64,000 nt of DNA from Flavobacterium caseinilyticum (GTDB taxonomy: Bacteria > Bacteroidota > Bacteroidia > Flavobacteriales > Flavobacteriaceae). The stretch is taken from the NCBI RefSeq assembly GCF_004349085.1, contig NZ_SMFM01000004.1, forward strand, positions 1 to 64,000. Direction: 5' to 3'. A model generated the notes under the pieces. That model saw nothing but the letters and a program-made list of their open reading frames with translations. It ran no database searches and was not told the origin of the DNA. A program made the position numbers and the translations under genes. This document shows, piece after piece, positions 53,498 to 62,600 of this stretch (the stretch's first letter is position 1; each line of letters opens with the position of its first letter).

Positions 53498-54187
53498 ATG
53501 AAACAAACACATATAAAAGACGTTTTTTTTGATTTAGATCATACGCTTTGGGATTTCGATAAAAATTCAGAGTTGGCATTTGAAACTATTTTTAATAGAA
53601 ATCATCCAGCAATAGAGACGAAGGAATTCATTGAAAAATATGTTTCAATTAATCAATCGTGTTGGGCGTTATATCAATTTGATAAAATTACCCACCAAGA
53701 ATTGCGGTACAACCGCTTGAAGCACTCCTTTGACGCTATAAATTACTTGATTTCTGATGAAGAAATAGACGTTATAGCAAATGATTATATTCGGTTTTTA
53801 CCAGAGAACAATCATCTATTTGAAGGAACAATGGAGCTTTTAGATTATTTGAAACCTAAATATAATTTACACATTATAACAAATGGTTTTGCGGATGTTC
53901 AATTTAAAAAAATAAATAATTCTAAAATTGGTTCCTATTTTCAGACCATTACTAATTCTGAAATGGCAGGAGTAAAAAAACCAAATCCTATTATTTTCGA
54001 TTACGCTTTAGATTTGGCTAACGCTAAAAAAGAAAACAGTGTTATGATTGGCGATAGCTTGGAGGCAGATGTTCAAGGAGCGCTTGACGCGGGTCTGGAT
54101 GCCATTTATTTTAATGAAAGTAAAATCCTTGTTGAAGATCATATCAAACAAATTAATCATTTATTAGAACTTAAAAAATATTTATAA
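53498..54187 (+). CDS. YjjG-like noncanonical pyrimidine nucleotidase (HAD superfamily)
   Basis: The 229-residue protein has the HAD motif I FFDLDHTLWDFDKNSELAFE with the nucleophile Asp, motif II HIITNGFADVQF and motif III VKKPNPIIF with DSLEADVQGAL. YjjG removes phosphate from oxidised or modified dNMPs (house-cleaning). The gene is 9 bp after radC and 2 bp before the secreted unknown protein. Confidence 0.88.
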   Translation: MKQTHIKDVFFDLDHTLWDFDKNSELAFETIFNRNHPAIETKEFIEKYVSINQSCWALYQFDKITHQELRYNRLKHSFDAINYLISDEEIDVIANDYIRFLPENNHLFEGTMELLDYLKPKYNLHIITNGFADVQFKKINNSKIGSYFQTITNSEMAGVKKPNPIIFDYALDLANAKKENSVMIGDSLEADVQGALDAGLDAIYFNESKILVEDHIKQINHLLELKKYL

Positions 54188-54189
54188 AG

Positions 54190-54930
54190 ATGAAAAAGCA
54201 AATTTTATTAGTGTTACTATTGGTCGTAAGTTACTCTTATTCCCAATCCGTAAATGATTACAAAGCGGTGATTATTCCGTTAAAATATGATTTCTTAAAG
54301 AGTGAAAATCAGTATCGATTGATTACGCTGACCAAGTTCAACCTGATTAAGGCGGGTTTTCCAGCATTTTATAGCAATGAAATTATACCAAACGAGTATA
54401 ACGACAGATGTAGTTTGTTGTATGTTGATGTGGTTAAGGAAAATACTTTTTTGACGACTAAGCTTTTTATAACATTCAAGGATTGTTATGATAAAATAAT
54501 TTTTCAATCAGCCGTTGGCAAAAGTAAAGAAAAGGATTTTGAGGTAGCATATACTGCCGCTTTAAACGAAGCCTTTCAATCTATTTATGACCTGCAATAT
54601 AAATACAATGGAGCCACCGCTACGAAAGTGCAATCTCCGGCAGCCCAGCCACTGGCAAATCCTGTTGCAGCAAATGTGGTAAGAGATACAATCATTATGA
54701 ATGCTGAAGTTGTGGATTTATTATATGCACAGCCTACTGCTACGGGTTTTCAATTTATTAACAAGGAGCCAAAGGTTGTGATGAAAGTTTTCAGAACTTC
54801 TAATAAAGACTGTTACATCGCAGTTAAAGGAGATATTCAGGGAGTTTTGATTTCTAAAGAAAATCAATGGTATTTTGAATTTTATCAAAACAATACACTA
54901 ATTTCTGAAAAAATATCCGTTAGATTTTAA
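54190..54930 (+). CDS. Secreted protein of unknown function
   Basis: The 246-residue protein has a signal peptide (MKKQILLVLLLVVSYSYSQ) and two parts: an N-terminal alpha/beta part (about 20-140) and a C-terminal small beta domain (about 160-246) separated by an Ala/Pro linker (VQSPAAQPLANPVAAN). The N-terminal half may be a lipid- or ligand-binding fold, but no family is recognised. It follows the HAD gene by 2 bp and has the terminator 54962-54993 behind it. Confidence 0.65.
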   Translation: MKKQILLVLLLVVSYSYSQSVNDYKAVIIPLKYDFLKSENQYRLITLTKFNLIKAGFPAFYSNEIIPNEYNDRCSLLYVDVVKENTFLTTKLFITFKDCYDKIIFQSAVGKSKEKDFEVAYTAALNEAFQSIYDLQYKYNGATATKVQSPAAQPLANPVAANVVRDTIIMNAEVVDLLYAQPTATGFQFINKEPKVVMKVFRTSNKDCYIAVKGDIQGVLISKENQWYFEFYQNNTLISEKISVRF

Positions 54931-54961
54931 ACTTTTGCTATCTCTTCGAAAATAACACAGT

Positions 54962-54993
54962 AAAAAAAGTCTTGAGCGATCAAGACTTTTTTT
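54962..54993. terminator. Bidirectional terminator between the secreted protein and rarA
   Basis: A perfect 14-bp stem (AAAAAAAGTCTTGA at 54962-54975 with TCAAGACTTTTTTT at 54980-54993) with loop GCGA. Poly-A and poly-T arms give T-runs on both strands. Confidence 0.88.
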
Positions 54994-55000
54994 ATGGGAT

Positions 55001-56278
55001 TTAATATCCGTATTTGCCTTTCCAACGGTTTTTGAGAAATTCCCGAATACTATTCTCTCTTGAATTATTTCCCGGAACATAAATCGGTTTATTGCTCAAG
55101 GCATCCGGCAAAAATTCTTGCTCGGCAAAATTATTGGTGTAATCGTGCGAATATTTGTATTCTTCGCCATATCCCAATTCCTTCATTAATTTGGTAGGAG
55201 CATTACGCAGGTGAATCGGCACGGGTAAATCTCCGGTTTGTTTTACCAGTTGCTGCGCCGTACCAATGGCTAAATAGGAAGCGTTACTTTTCAACGACGT
55301 AGCTAAATAAATAGCACATTGACTTAATATGATTCTACTTTCCGGATACCCAATAGTAGTGACTGCTTGAAAAGTATTGTTGGCCATAATAAAAGCTGTA
55401 GGATTAGCATTTCCGATATCTTCGCTGGAAAGAATAAGCATCCGACGTGCTATAAACTTTACGTCTTCGCCGCCTTCAATCATTCTTGCGAGCCAATAAA
55501 CCGCTCCATTTGGGTCACTTCCCCGAATTGATTTTATAAAAGCGGAAACAATGTCATAGTGCTGTTCGCCGGTTTTGTCATACAAAACGGTATTTTGTTG
55601 CACGAGAGCAAAAACGCGGTCGTTTGTGATGATAATTTCGTCTTCATCAGACGCATTTACGACCAGTTCGAAAATATTTAATAGTTTGCGTCCATCCCCG
55701 CCAGAAAGTCGTAATAAAGCTTCGGTTTCGTTTAGTGTTATATTTTTTGTAGATAAATAATGATCCGTTATCATCGCACGTACCAGCAACGCCTCTAAAT
55801 CACTTTTTGCAAAAGCATTTAAAACGTAGACTTGACAGCGGGAAAGTAAAGCGGGAATAACTTCAAAACTCGGGTTTTCTGTCGTGGCACCTATCAGTGT
55901 AATCCATCCTTTTTCGACTGCAGCTAATAAGGAATCCTGCTGGGATTTGCTAAAACGATGAATCTCATCAATAAAAAGAATTGGGTTTCTCGCCGTAAAC
56001 AGGCCGCCACTTTGCTTTGCTTTTTCAATTACTTCACGAATGTCTTTTACACCGGAATTAATGGCGCTCAGGATATAAAACGGTCGTTTTGATTCCTGTG
56101 CAATAATTTGTGCCAAAGTGGTTTTCCCTGTTCCGGGCGGACCCCAAAAAATTAAAGAGGGAATAATTCCCTTTGCAATTTGCTGTGTTAAAGAACCGTT
56201 AGGACCTACCAAATGGGATTGACTGATATAATCTTCTAATTTTTGTGGTCGAATGCGTTCTGCAAGTGGTGTTTCCAT
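55001..56278 (-). CDS. rarA: Replication-associated recombination protein A (RarA/MgsA, AAA+ ATPase)
   Basis: RarA acts at stalled replication forks. The 425-residue protein starts [25 protein letters not shown] and has Walker A ([13 protein letters not shown]), Walker B/DEIHRF in [32 protein letters not shown] and the C-terminal MgsA-type domain ([21 protein letters not shown]). Length matches the family. Confidence 0.95.
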   Translation of the reverse strand: METPLAERIRPQKLEDYISQSHLVGPNGSLTQQIAKGIIPSLIFWGPPGTGKTTLAQIIAQESKRPFYILSAINSGVKDIREVIEKAKQSGGLFTARNPILFIDEIHRFSKSQQDSLLAAVEKGWITLIGATTENPSFEVIPALLSRCQVYVLNAFAKSDLEALLVRAMITDHYLSTKNITLNETEALLRLSGGDGRKLLNIFELVVNASDEDEIIITNDRVFALVQQNTVLYDKTGEQHYDIVSAFIKSIRGSDPNGAVYWLARMIEGGEDVKFIARRMLILSSEDIGNANPTAFIMANNTFQAVTTIGYPESRIILSQCAIYLATSLKSNASYLAIGTAQQLVKQTGDLPVPIHLRNAPTKLMKELGYGEEYKYSHDYTNNFAEQEFLPDALSNKPIYVPGNNSRENSIREFLKNRWKGKYGY

Positions 56279-56342
56279 TTTTTTTTAAATCTGAGATCTG
56301 TATTCGTTAATCTTAAATCATAAATCAAAAATATAACTTAGG

Positions 56343-56350
56343 CAAAATTA
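56343..56350 (-). promoter_or_regulatory. -7 promoter element (TAATTTTG) of rarA
   Basis: A perfect TAnnTTTG on the minus strand 64 nt before the rarA ATG, with a TTG 16 nt upstream (56367-56369) just inside copy C of the dispersed repeat. Confidence 0.45.
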
Positions 56351-56362
56351 CTATTTTTATTT

Positions 56363-56450
56363 GGAGCAATTTCCAGCTGTCCACTGTATCTTTTTTATCT
56401 CGTTAAATTAACGAGATAAAAAAGGATGCCGTTTCCATCTGGGCTAAAAA
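56363..56450 (+). repeat. Dispersed intergenic repeat, copy C, with a perfect palindrome
   Basis: GGAGCAATTTCCAGCTGTCC opens the repeat and TTTCCATCTGGGCTAAAAA closes it. The centre is a perfect inverted repeat: 16 bases at 56391-56406 (TTTTTTATCTCGTTAA) mirror 56408-56423, with one base between. Ends match copies A and B. It sits between divergent rarA and the rhomboid gene. Confidence 0.75.
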
Positions 56451-56553
56451 TTCTGCGCACTTATACGATTTTGAAAATTTTTATGACAAAATAGCATTAA
56501 ATTGCTTTTGGAGAAGTTTTTGAATTTAATTTTTTGAATAAACTTTAAGAGTA

Positions 56554-57342
56554 ATGGATAAACATTTCAAATTTACGAATGCAGTGATAGGATTGCCACT
56601 TTTTTTCGTGGTGTTCTTATGGTTTGTTTTTTGGGTGGAAATCCGATTTAATCTTGACTTTGTTCAAAACGGAATTTATCCGAGAACATTTTCAGGCTTG
56701 CAGGGGGTTATTTTCAGTCCTTTTATACATGGCGATTTAGAGCATTTGTACAATAACTCTATTCCTTTATTAATATTGCTGGCCGCTTTGCAATTTTTTT
56801 ATGCCAAACAATCAATGAGGGTAATTGGATATGGAATCGTTTTATCAGGAATTATTACTTGGGTAATCGGAAGAGAAAATTATCATATTGGCGCTAGCGG
56901 TTTAATTTATGTGCTGTTTAGTTTTGTGTTTTTTAAAGGTATCCAAACAAAGTACAATAGGCTCGTAGCGTTATCACTTGCTGTGATTGTTGTTTATGGA
57001 GGATTAGTTTGGTACATTTTTCCAAGTCCGGAGATTCCGGGAAACAAATCGATATCATGGGAAGGTCACCTGGGAGGATTGCTGACAGGATTTATCCTTT
57101 CTTTACTATACAAAACGCCAGAATATAAAAAAATAATTAAGTATGAGTGGGAACGCCCGGATTTTGATTCTTCACAGGATAAATTCATGCAGCGTTTTGA
57201 TGAGCAGGGGAATTTTGTTAATCTCCCAATAATTGAAGAAAATGAAGAGGAGCAAGAACTAGACTCTTATTATAATTCAAATGTTTCTACCAATTATGAG
57301 ATTGTTGAAGACAAAAAAAATGAATCAAAACCTAAGTCTTGA
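56554..57342 (+). CDS. Rhomboid-family intramembrane serine protease
   Basis: The 262-residue protein has about six membrane helices, the catalytic S115 in GASGLIYV and H172 in WEGHLGGLLTGF, with the HGDLEHLYNNS loop in front. The tail (about 200-262) is acidic and probably cytoplasmic. Rhomboids cleave transmembrane segments of other membrane proteins. Substrate unknown. Confidence 0.9.
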   Translation: MDKHFKFTNAVIGLPLFFVVFLWFVFWVEIRFNLDFVQNGIYPRTFSGLQGVIFSPFIHGDLEHLYNNSIPLLILLAALQFFYAKQSMRVIGYGIVLSGIITWVIGRENYHIGASGLIYVLFSFVFFKGIQTKYNRLVALSLAVIVVYGGLVWYIFPSPEIPGNKSISWEGHLGGLLTGFILSLLYKTPEYKKIIKYEWERPDFDSSQDKFMQRFDEQGNFVNLPIIEENEEEQELDSYYNSNVSTNYEIVEDKKNESKPKS

Positions 57343-57418
57343 TTCATGTAATAAAGTATTCTAAAACTCTAAGGATTTTAACAATCTAAGGATCTAACAA
57401 TCTAAGAAGACCACCAAT

Positions 57419-58153
57419 CTAAGATCGTTGTCTTACCGCTTCATATAAGAAAGCACCGCAAGCTACCGATACATTCAGTGATCCAATTGTTCCAAACATA
57501 GGAAGCTTAGCTTTTTCGTCTACGATTTTAAGCACCGAAGGGTTTACACCACGATCCTCTGAACCCATAATTATTGCAACGGGTTCGTTTAAAGAAATAT
57601 CATAAATATTTTGATCTGTTTTTTCGGTAGCTGCAACAGTTTTGATTCCGCTTGCCTGTAAAAGGAAAATGGCATCCTTGATGTGTTCTACTTTACAAAT
57701 TGGAATGTTGAAAACTGCTCCGGCAGATGTTTTTACGGTATCGCCATTAACGGGTGCTGAACCTGCTTTTTGTACAATGATTCCGTTAACACCAGTACAT
57801 TCAGCTGTTCTTATTATAGCTCCAAAATTACGTGCATCCGATATTTGATCTAAAATCAAAAACAATGGTTTTTTTCCATTTTCAATTACAGATTCAATTA
57901 ATGATTCTAAATCAAAAAAGGAAATAGGAGAGATCGTTGCCACTGCACCTTGATGATTATTTGGTGTAAGCCTGTTTAATTTTTCAACAGGAACATACGA
58001 AAAGTTAATGTTACCGCGCTTCATCACTTTCATCAGGTCTTTCATCAGCTCGCTGCTGGCTTCCTTTTGAATATAGACTTTGTCTACTGTTGCGCCCGCT
58101 TGTATGGCTTCAATTATTGCTCTTATACCGAATATTTGGTGTTCTTTTTCCAT
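57419..58153 (-). CDS. rlmB: 23S rRNA 2'-O-methyltransferase RlmB-like (SPOUT family)
   Basis: The 244-residue protein has the N-terminal L30e-like RNA-binding domain (EKEHQIFGIRAIIEAIQAGATVDKVYI) and the C-terminal SPOUT knot motifs LILDQISDARNFGAIIRTAE, IIMGSEDRGVNPSVL and LPMFGTIGSLNVSVACGAFLYE. RlmB methylates G2251 (E. coli number) in the peptidyl-transferase loop. A -7 box lies 4 nt before the ATG. Confidence 0.92.
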   Translation of the reverse strand: MEKEHQIFGIRAIIEAIQAGATVDKVYIQKEASSELMKDLMKVMKRGNINFSYVPVEKLNRLTPNNHQGAVATISPISFFDLESLIESVIENGKKPLFLILDQISDARNFGAIIRTAECTGVNGIIVQKAGSAPVNGDTVKTSAGAVFNIPICKVEHIKDAIFLLQASGIKTVAATEKTDQNIYDISLNEPVAIIMGSEDRGVNPSVLKIVDEKAKLPMFGTIGSLNVSVACGAFLYEAVRQRS

Positions 58154-58157
58154 GGCG

Positions 58158-58165
58158 CAAAGCTA
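58158..58165 (-). promoter_or_regulatory. -7 promoter element (TAGCTTTG) of rlmB
   Basis: A perfect TAnnTTTG on the minus strand whose last G lies 4 nt before the ATG (58153). It predicts a leaderless mRNA. Confidence 0.5.
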
Positions 58166-58180
58166 AGTAAAATGTATGTA

Positions 58181-58213
58181 AAAAAAAAACCATCAGCAAG
58201 AGCTGATGGTTTT
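58181..58213 (-). terminator. Intrinsic terminator of the SusC/SusD operon
   Basis: A perfect 12-bp stem (AAAACCATCAGC at 58186-58197 with GCTGATGGTTTT at 58202-58213, loop AAGA) followed on the minus strand by nine T (58181-58189). It sits between the SusD stop and the rlmB promoter. Confidence 0.85.
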
Positions 58214-58232
58214 TAAATAATTTTAGAGATAA

Positions 58233-59675
58233 TTAGAATTTATCCCAAAAAAGTTTTGTTGTTTGATTATCACCTCCTATTGCAGCAGCTGCAGCATTGT
58301 AGTTGGTTTTATTCAAGTTTTGTTCGTTAATCGGATACGTATATCTTGTTGGTACAGGATCTTCAGATACAGCAGGCAAGTTAAAGCCCGGGAAATCATA
58401 AGTTCTCCAAGCAGTCCAAGCTTCATAACCTCTATTGTACATCGCTAACCAAAGTTGCGTTCCTATTTTTACTTTATAAGATCCTGGAGCTGTTGCATAA
58501 TTTACATCAGGATTTAGCAAATAGGCAGCTACGTTAGGAGTTCCCCAGTAGTCAAATGATGCTGTAATACCTTTATTGTAAAAATCAGCTGCTGTAGCAG
58601 GTGTTCCTGAAATTGAACGTTCCGCAGCGTCTGCCAGGTAAAAGCATACCTCTGCATAATCCATTAACGATGCTGGATTAGTTGGGTCAATTATTCTAGC
58701 ACTTACGTGTGTGTACGTTGAAAAAGAATTATTATCACCATAAGGCCCACCATCATAAACTCCAGCTCCTAAATTTTGATCAAAATAGAAAGATCTTCTA
58801 GGATCATTAAGAGTATTCATTTTATCCACTAATGTATTAGCAACAACGAAATCTGATCTTCCAGATTGTACTAAGTCAACCCAAACAGGATTGGTATTCG
58901 GTGTTGAATTAGAATAAGCAAAAGCTGCATTATCAGCATTTGATGTAAATACACCCCCACTAACGGCTGCTTGAATTGCTGCAGTTGATTTAGCAGCCAA
59001 AGCTGGAACATCTGCAACTCGTAATCCCATTCTTAATAATAATGAATTACCGAATTTTTTCCATTTAACAGGATCTCCACCATAAATTTTGTCTGCTGCG
59101 CCAAATCCATTATTCGTTAAGTTAGGAATTGCAACAGTTAAACGAGCTAGTAAATCACTATAGATCGTAGCTGCATCATCGTATACCGGCAATACAAATT
59201 CGCGAGGTTTCAAAGCTTGGGTGTAAGGGATATTTCCAAACGTCTCAACCATTTGAGCCCAAGCATAGATACTCAAAATCTCAATTTGAGCATTTTTAGT
59301 TTTTCTTGTTTCGGCTGTTAATAAAGGATTAGTATCATTATCATTATTGATTTTTGCATCACCTAAATCGAATAACACATCGGTGTACATTTCGCGCCAA
59401 TGGTTTTGCGGGATATTACGAGTATTGAAATCGTAATTAGCTTCATCTACGTAAGTTGTTTCAGTCCAATGTTGACCTAACATCCTAAAGATATTTGTAT
59501 TTACATTGGTGCTTGTCATCTGATCAAACAGATTCTTGGTTGCAGCATTGAATAAAAACTCTGGGCTAACCTCAGTAGGATTTTTCGGATCTATATTTTT
59601 ATCTTCATATTGTTCATCTGACTGACACGATATTAGAGTAATGATAGATAAGGCTGTTAATATTATTTTTTTCAT
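58233..59675 (-). CDS. SusD/RagB-family surface lipoprotein
   Basis: The 480-residue protein has a lipoprotein signal (KKIILTALSIITLISC, Cys at residue 17) followed by the SusD-like fold (NPTEVSPEFLFNAATKNLFDQMTS..., a helical stretch in YAWAQMVETFGNIPYTQAL, and a C-terminal NEQNLNKTNYNAAAAAIGGD region) close to the SusD-like_2 subfamily. SusD proteins are the lid that hands glycans or peptides to the SusC barrel. It follows the SusC gene by 11 bp. The ligand is not known. Confidence 0.92.
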   Translation of the reverse strand: MKKIILTALSIITLISCQSDEQYEDKNIDPKNPTEVSPEFLFNAATKNLFDQMTSTNVNTNIFRMLGQHWTETTYVDEANYDFNTRNIPQNHWREMYTDVLFDLGDAKINNDNDTNPLLTAETRKTKNAQIEILSIYAWAQMVETFGNIPYTQALKPREFVLPVYDDAATIYSDLLARLTVAIPNLTNNGFGAADKIYGGDPVKWKKFGNSLLLRMGLRVADVPALAAKSTAAIQAAVSGGVFTSNADNAAFAYSNSTPNTNPVWVDLVQSGRSDFVVANTLVDKMNTLNDPRRSFYFDQNLGAGVYDGGPYGDNNSFSTYTHVSARIIDPTNPASLMDYAEVCFYLADAAERSISGTPATAADFYNKGITASFDYWGTPNVAAYLLNPDVNYATAPGSYKVKIGTQLWLAMYNRGYEAWTAWRTYDFPGFNLPAVSEDPVPTRYTYPINEQNLNKTNYNAAAAAIGGDNQTTKLFWDKF

Positions 59676-59686
59676 AATTTAATGTT

Positions 59687-62600
59687 TTAAAACTGTAGTT
59701 TAAGACTCGCTCCGACTTCTCTTATAGATGGATAAGCTCCCGATTGGTATCCTTGAACATTTCCAGAACTTAGACCTGCTTCTGGATCTGCATATGGAGT
59801 ACTTTTATCGATAATCCATAGATTTCTACCAATTAAAGATACAACAATATTAGTGAAAGGTGAGTTCTCTAAGGTTTTAGGATTAAAATTGTAAGATAAA
59901 CTTGCTTCACGTAACTTCACATAACCCGCGTCATAAACGTGAAGTTTATTAGGAGCTCTTGCATAACCCCAAGCAGTTGTATAAATATCACCAGCGGCTC
60001 TAACCTGGTTTGGTGTTCCATCAGGAGCAACACCCGGTAAAATAAATCCACCACTAGTAGCTCCATAGTTTCCTGGAGTTCCAACAATAGGATTTCTAAC
60101 AGGATTCCCTAATTCATTATCAGCAGCGGAGAAGTCATACATACCTGTTGCATAACCGTACCATGTATCTAAAGAGAAAACATCCCCACCTTTTTGCATG
60201 TCGATTAAGAAGCTTAAATTGAAATTTTTGTAGGTAAAACTATTGTTAAGACCTGCTTTCCAATCAGGATTGATATCTCCAATAACTATATTACTTGCAC
60301 CAGTTCTTTGATACGTACCAATTCTAGTTCCACTTCCTGTCTGATTAACAATTGGTTGCCCATTGTCAGCATAGATAAAATCACTACCTCTAATAGTTCC
60401 ATAAGGCTGTCCAGGTGTTGCATTAATAGAAACACCACCTTGTAATGATGCTAATTGTAAGTTTTCAATACCGTTAAGCAAAGAAACAACTAAACTTTTA
60501 TTTTGAGACCAGTTTAAATTAACATCCCATTTGAAATCATTCGTTTTTAATGGTGTTGCATTAATCTGAACTTCAAGACCTTTGTTTTCAATTGTTCCGG
60601 CATTTAATACCGCTGAATTGTAACCTGTTGCAGTTGAAAATGGAATATTTGTAATTTGGTTAACATTTAAATCGTTGTAATACGATATATCAAACCCTAG
60701 ACGTCTTTTAAAGAAGGCCATTTCTAAACCAAACTCATAACTTTTTTGTCTCTCAGGTAAAAGGTTCGGGTTTGCAAGCGTCCCATTATTTGAAGCAACT
60801 CCTGTTCCGTCAAATGGAGTACCAATTTCGTAAGTGTTAAAAACTCTGTAAGGATTTGTATCGTTACCAACTTCAGCATAATTAGCTCTTAATTTACCGA
60901 ATGATAACCATTCTGCATCAATATATTTAGAGAAAACTAAACTTCCGGAAACTGAGTAATAACCATATCTGTTGTTTGCTTTCGGTAAATTAGAAGAACG
61001 ATCTGTTCTGTAAGTTCCCTCTAAGTAAGCAAAATCATCGTAACCTAAACTTGCTCTTATATACGCACCGTCAACCATGCTGCTTGCCTCGTATTCTTGT
61101 GGTGCAAGAATTGGAGCAAAACTATTTGAAAGTGAATACAAACGCGCTTTGTTTAAGCCTCCGTTAGTAGCGGCGAAAATGCTGCTTCTAAGATTGTTTC
61201 TTACGTTGTAACCAATGTTTCCTTCTAAATTTAATTTTTCAGTTAAATCTTTATTGAAGTTTAACATTAAATCATAATTGTATTCAGATACATTATTGTT
61301 GTATCTGGAATATTTAGATACATCTGCACTTCCAACATTTGTTCTTTCCTCTTGCAATTCAGCATAGGTATCAAAAGAAAATCTACCCAATATACTCAAC
61401 CAATCAGTTAGTTTGTCTTCTAATGCTACATTACCAAAGTATCTTGATCTTGTATCTGTCTGATAGTTTTCATAGAATGTCCAGTATGGATTGTCAGAGT
61501 AAATTGGTCTTAAATTTGTAGGTGAATTAGGATTCCAACTGATATTATCTCTTGTTTGAAAGTAAGCAGCTTTTTGTTCGTCGAAATCAACGTTCATTTG
61601 ATTCCATTGTCTAAACTGTTGCATTACGTTACCAGCTGAATAACCTGTACCGTTTCTACCTTTTCCATCAGTTTTAACAAAATTTAAACTTGCTGAAGCT
61701 TTTAATTTTTCAGTTAAATTATGTGATCCTGAGAAAGTTATATTATTTCTTTTAATACCACTGTTTGGTAAGCTTCCTTCTTGTAATAAGTTAGTGAAAC
61801 CTAATCTAAAAGAACTTTTGTCATCTCCACCATCTAACGAAATAGAGTTTACAGCAGTACTTCCAGTACCCCAAACAGAATTTGGATTCGCTTTACCAGC
61901 TACCCAAGGAGTCGCTTTTCCGAAAGTTTCAGTTAATTGAGGATAAATAGAATTCCATTGGTAAATCAATAAAGATGGATCAAATGCAGCTCCATAAGAA
62001 GCATCTTCGGTAAAAGGAGTTGTTAAATCATCAACACCGTCTCCGTTGATATCAGCCAAATTGAAGTAACCATCAGCAGAGTCATAGAAAGGACCATAAC
62101 CAGCTCCGTATTTGTTTTGATACCTTGGCAAAGTTTCCTTATCCGCAGTTCCTAACATTAAACTAGAACTTATTGTGATTCCAATTCCTTTTTGAGTTTT
62201 ACCTCTTTTGGTAGTGATCATTACAACACCATTAGAAGCGCGAGAACCATAAAGTGCAGTTGCTGCAGCTCCCTTTAAAACGTTAATAGATTCAATATCG
62301 TCAGGATTGATATCAGATGCAGCATTACCGTAGTCATAACCACCTCTACCATTTTTTTGATCCCCTGAGTTTGAGTTGCCATTATCTATTGGCACACCGT
62401 CAATAACAAATAAAGCTTGATTATTACCCTCTATTGAGTTGCTACCTCTAATAACTACTTGTGTAGAACCACCTAAGTTACCAGAAGTTTTAATTTCTAA
62501 ACCAGCAACTTTACCAGATAAAGAGTTTACAAAGTTAGAACTTTTTACCTTCGATACAGCGTCACCTTTAACCTCTTGGGTTGCGTAACCTAGGGCTTTT

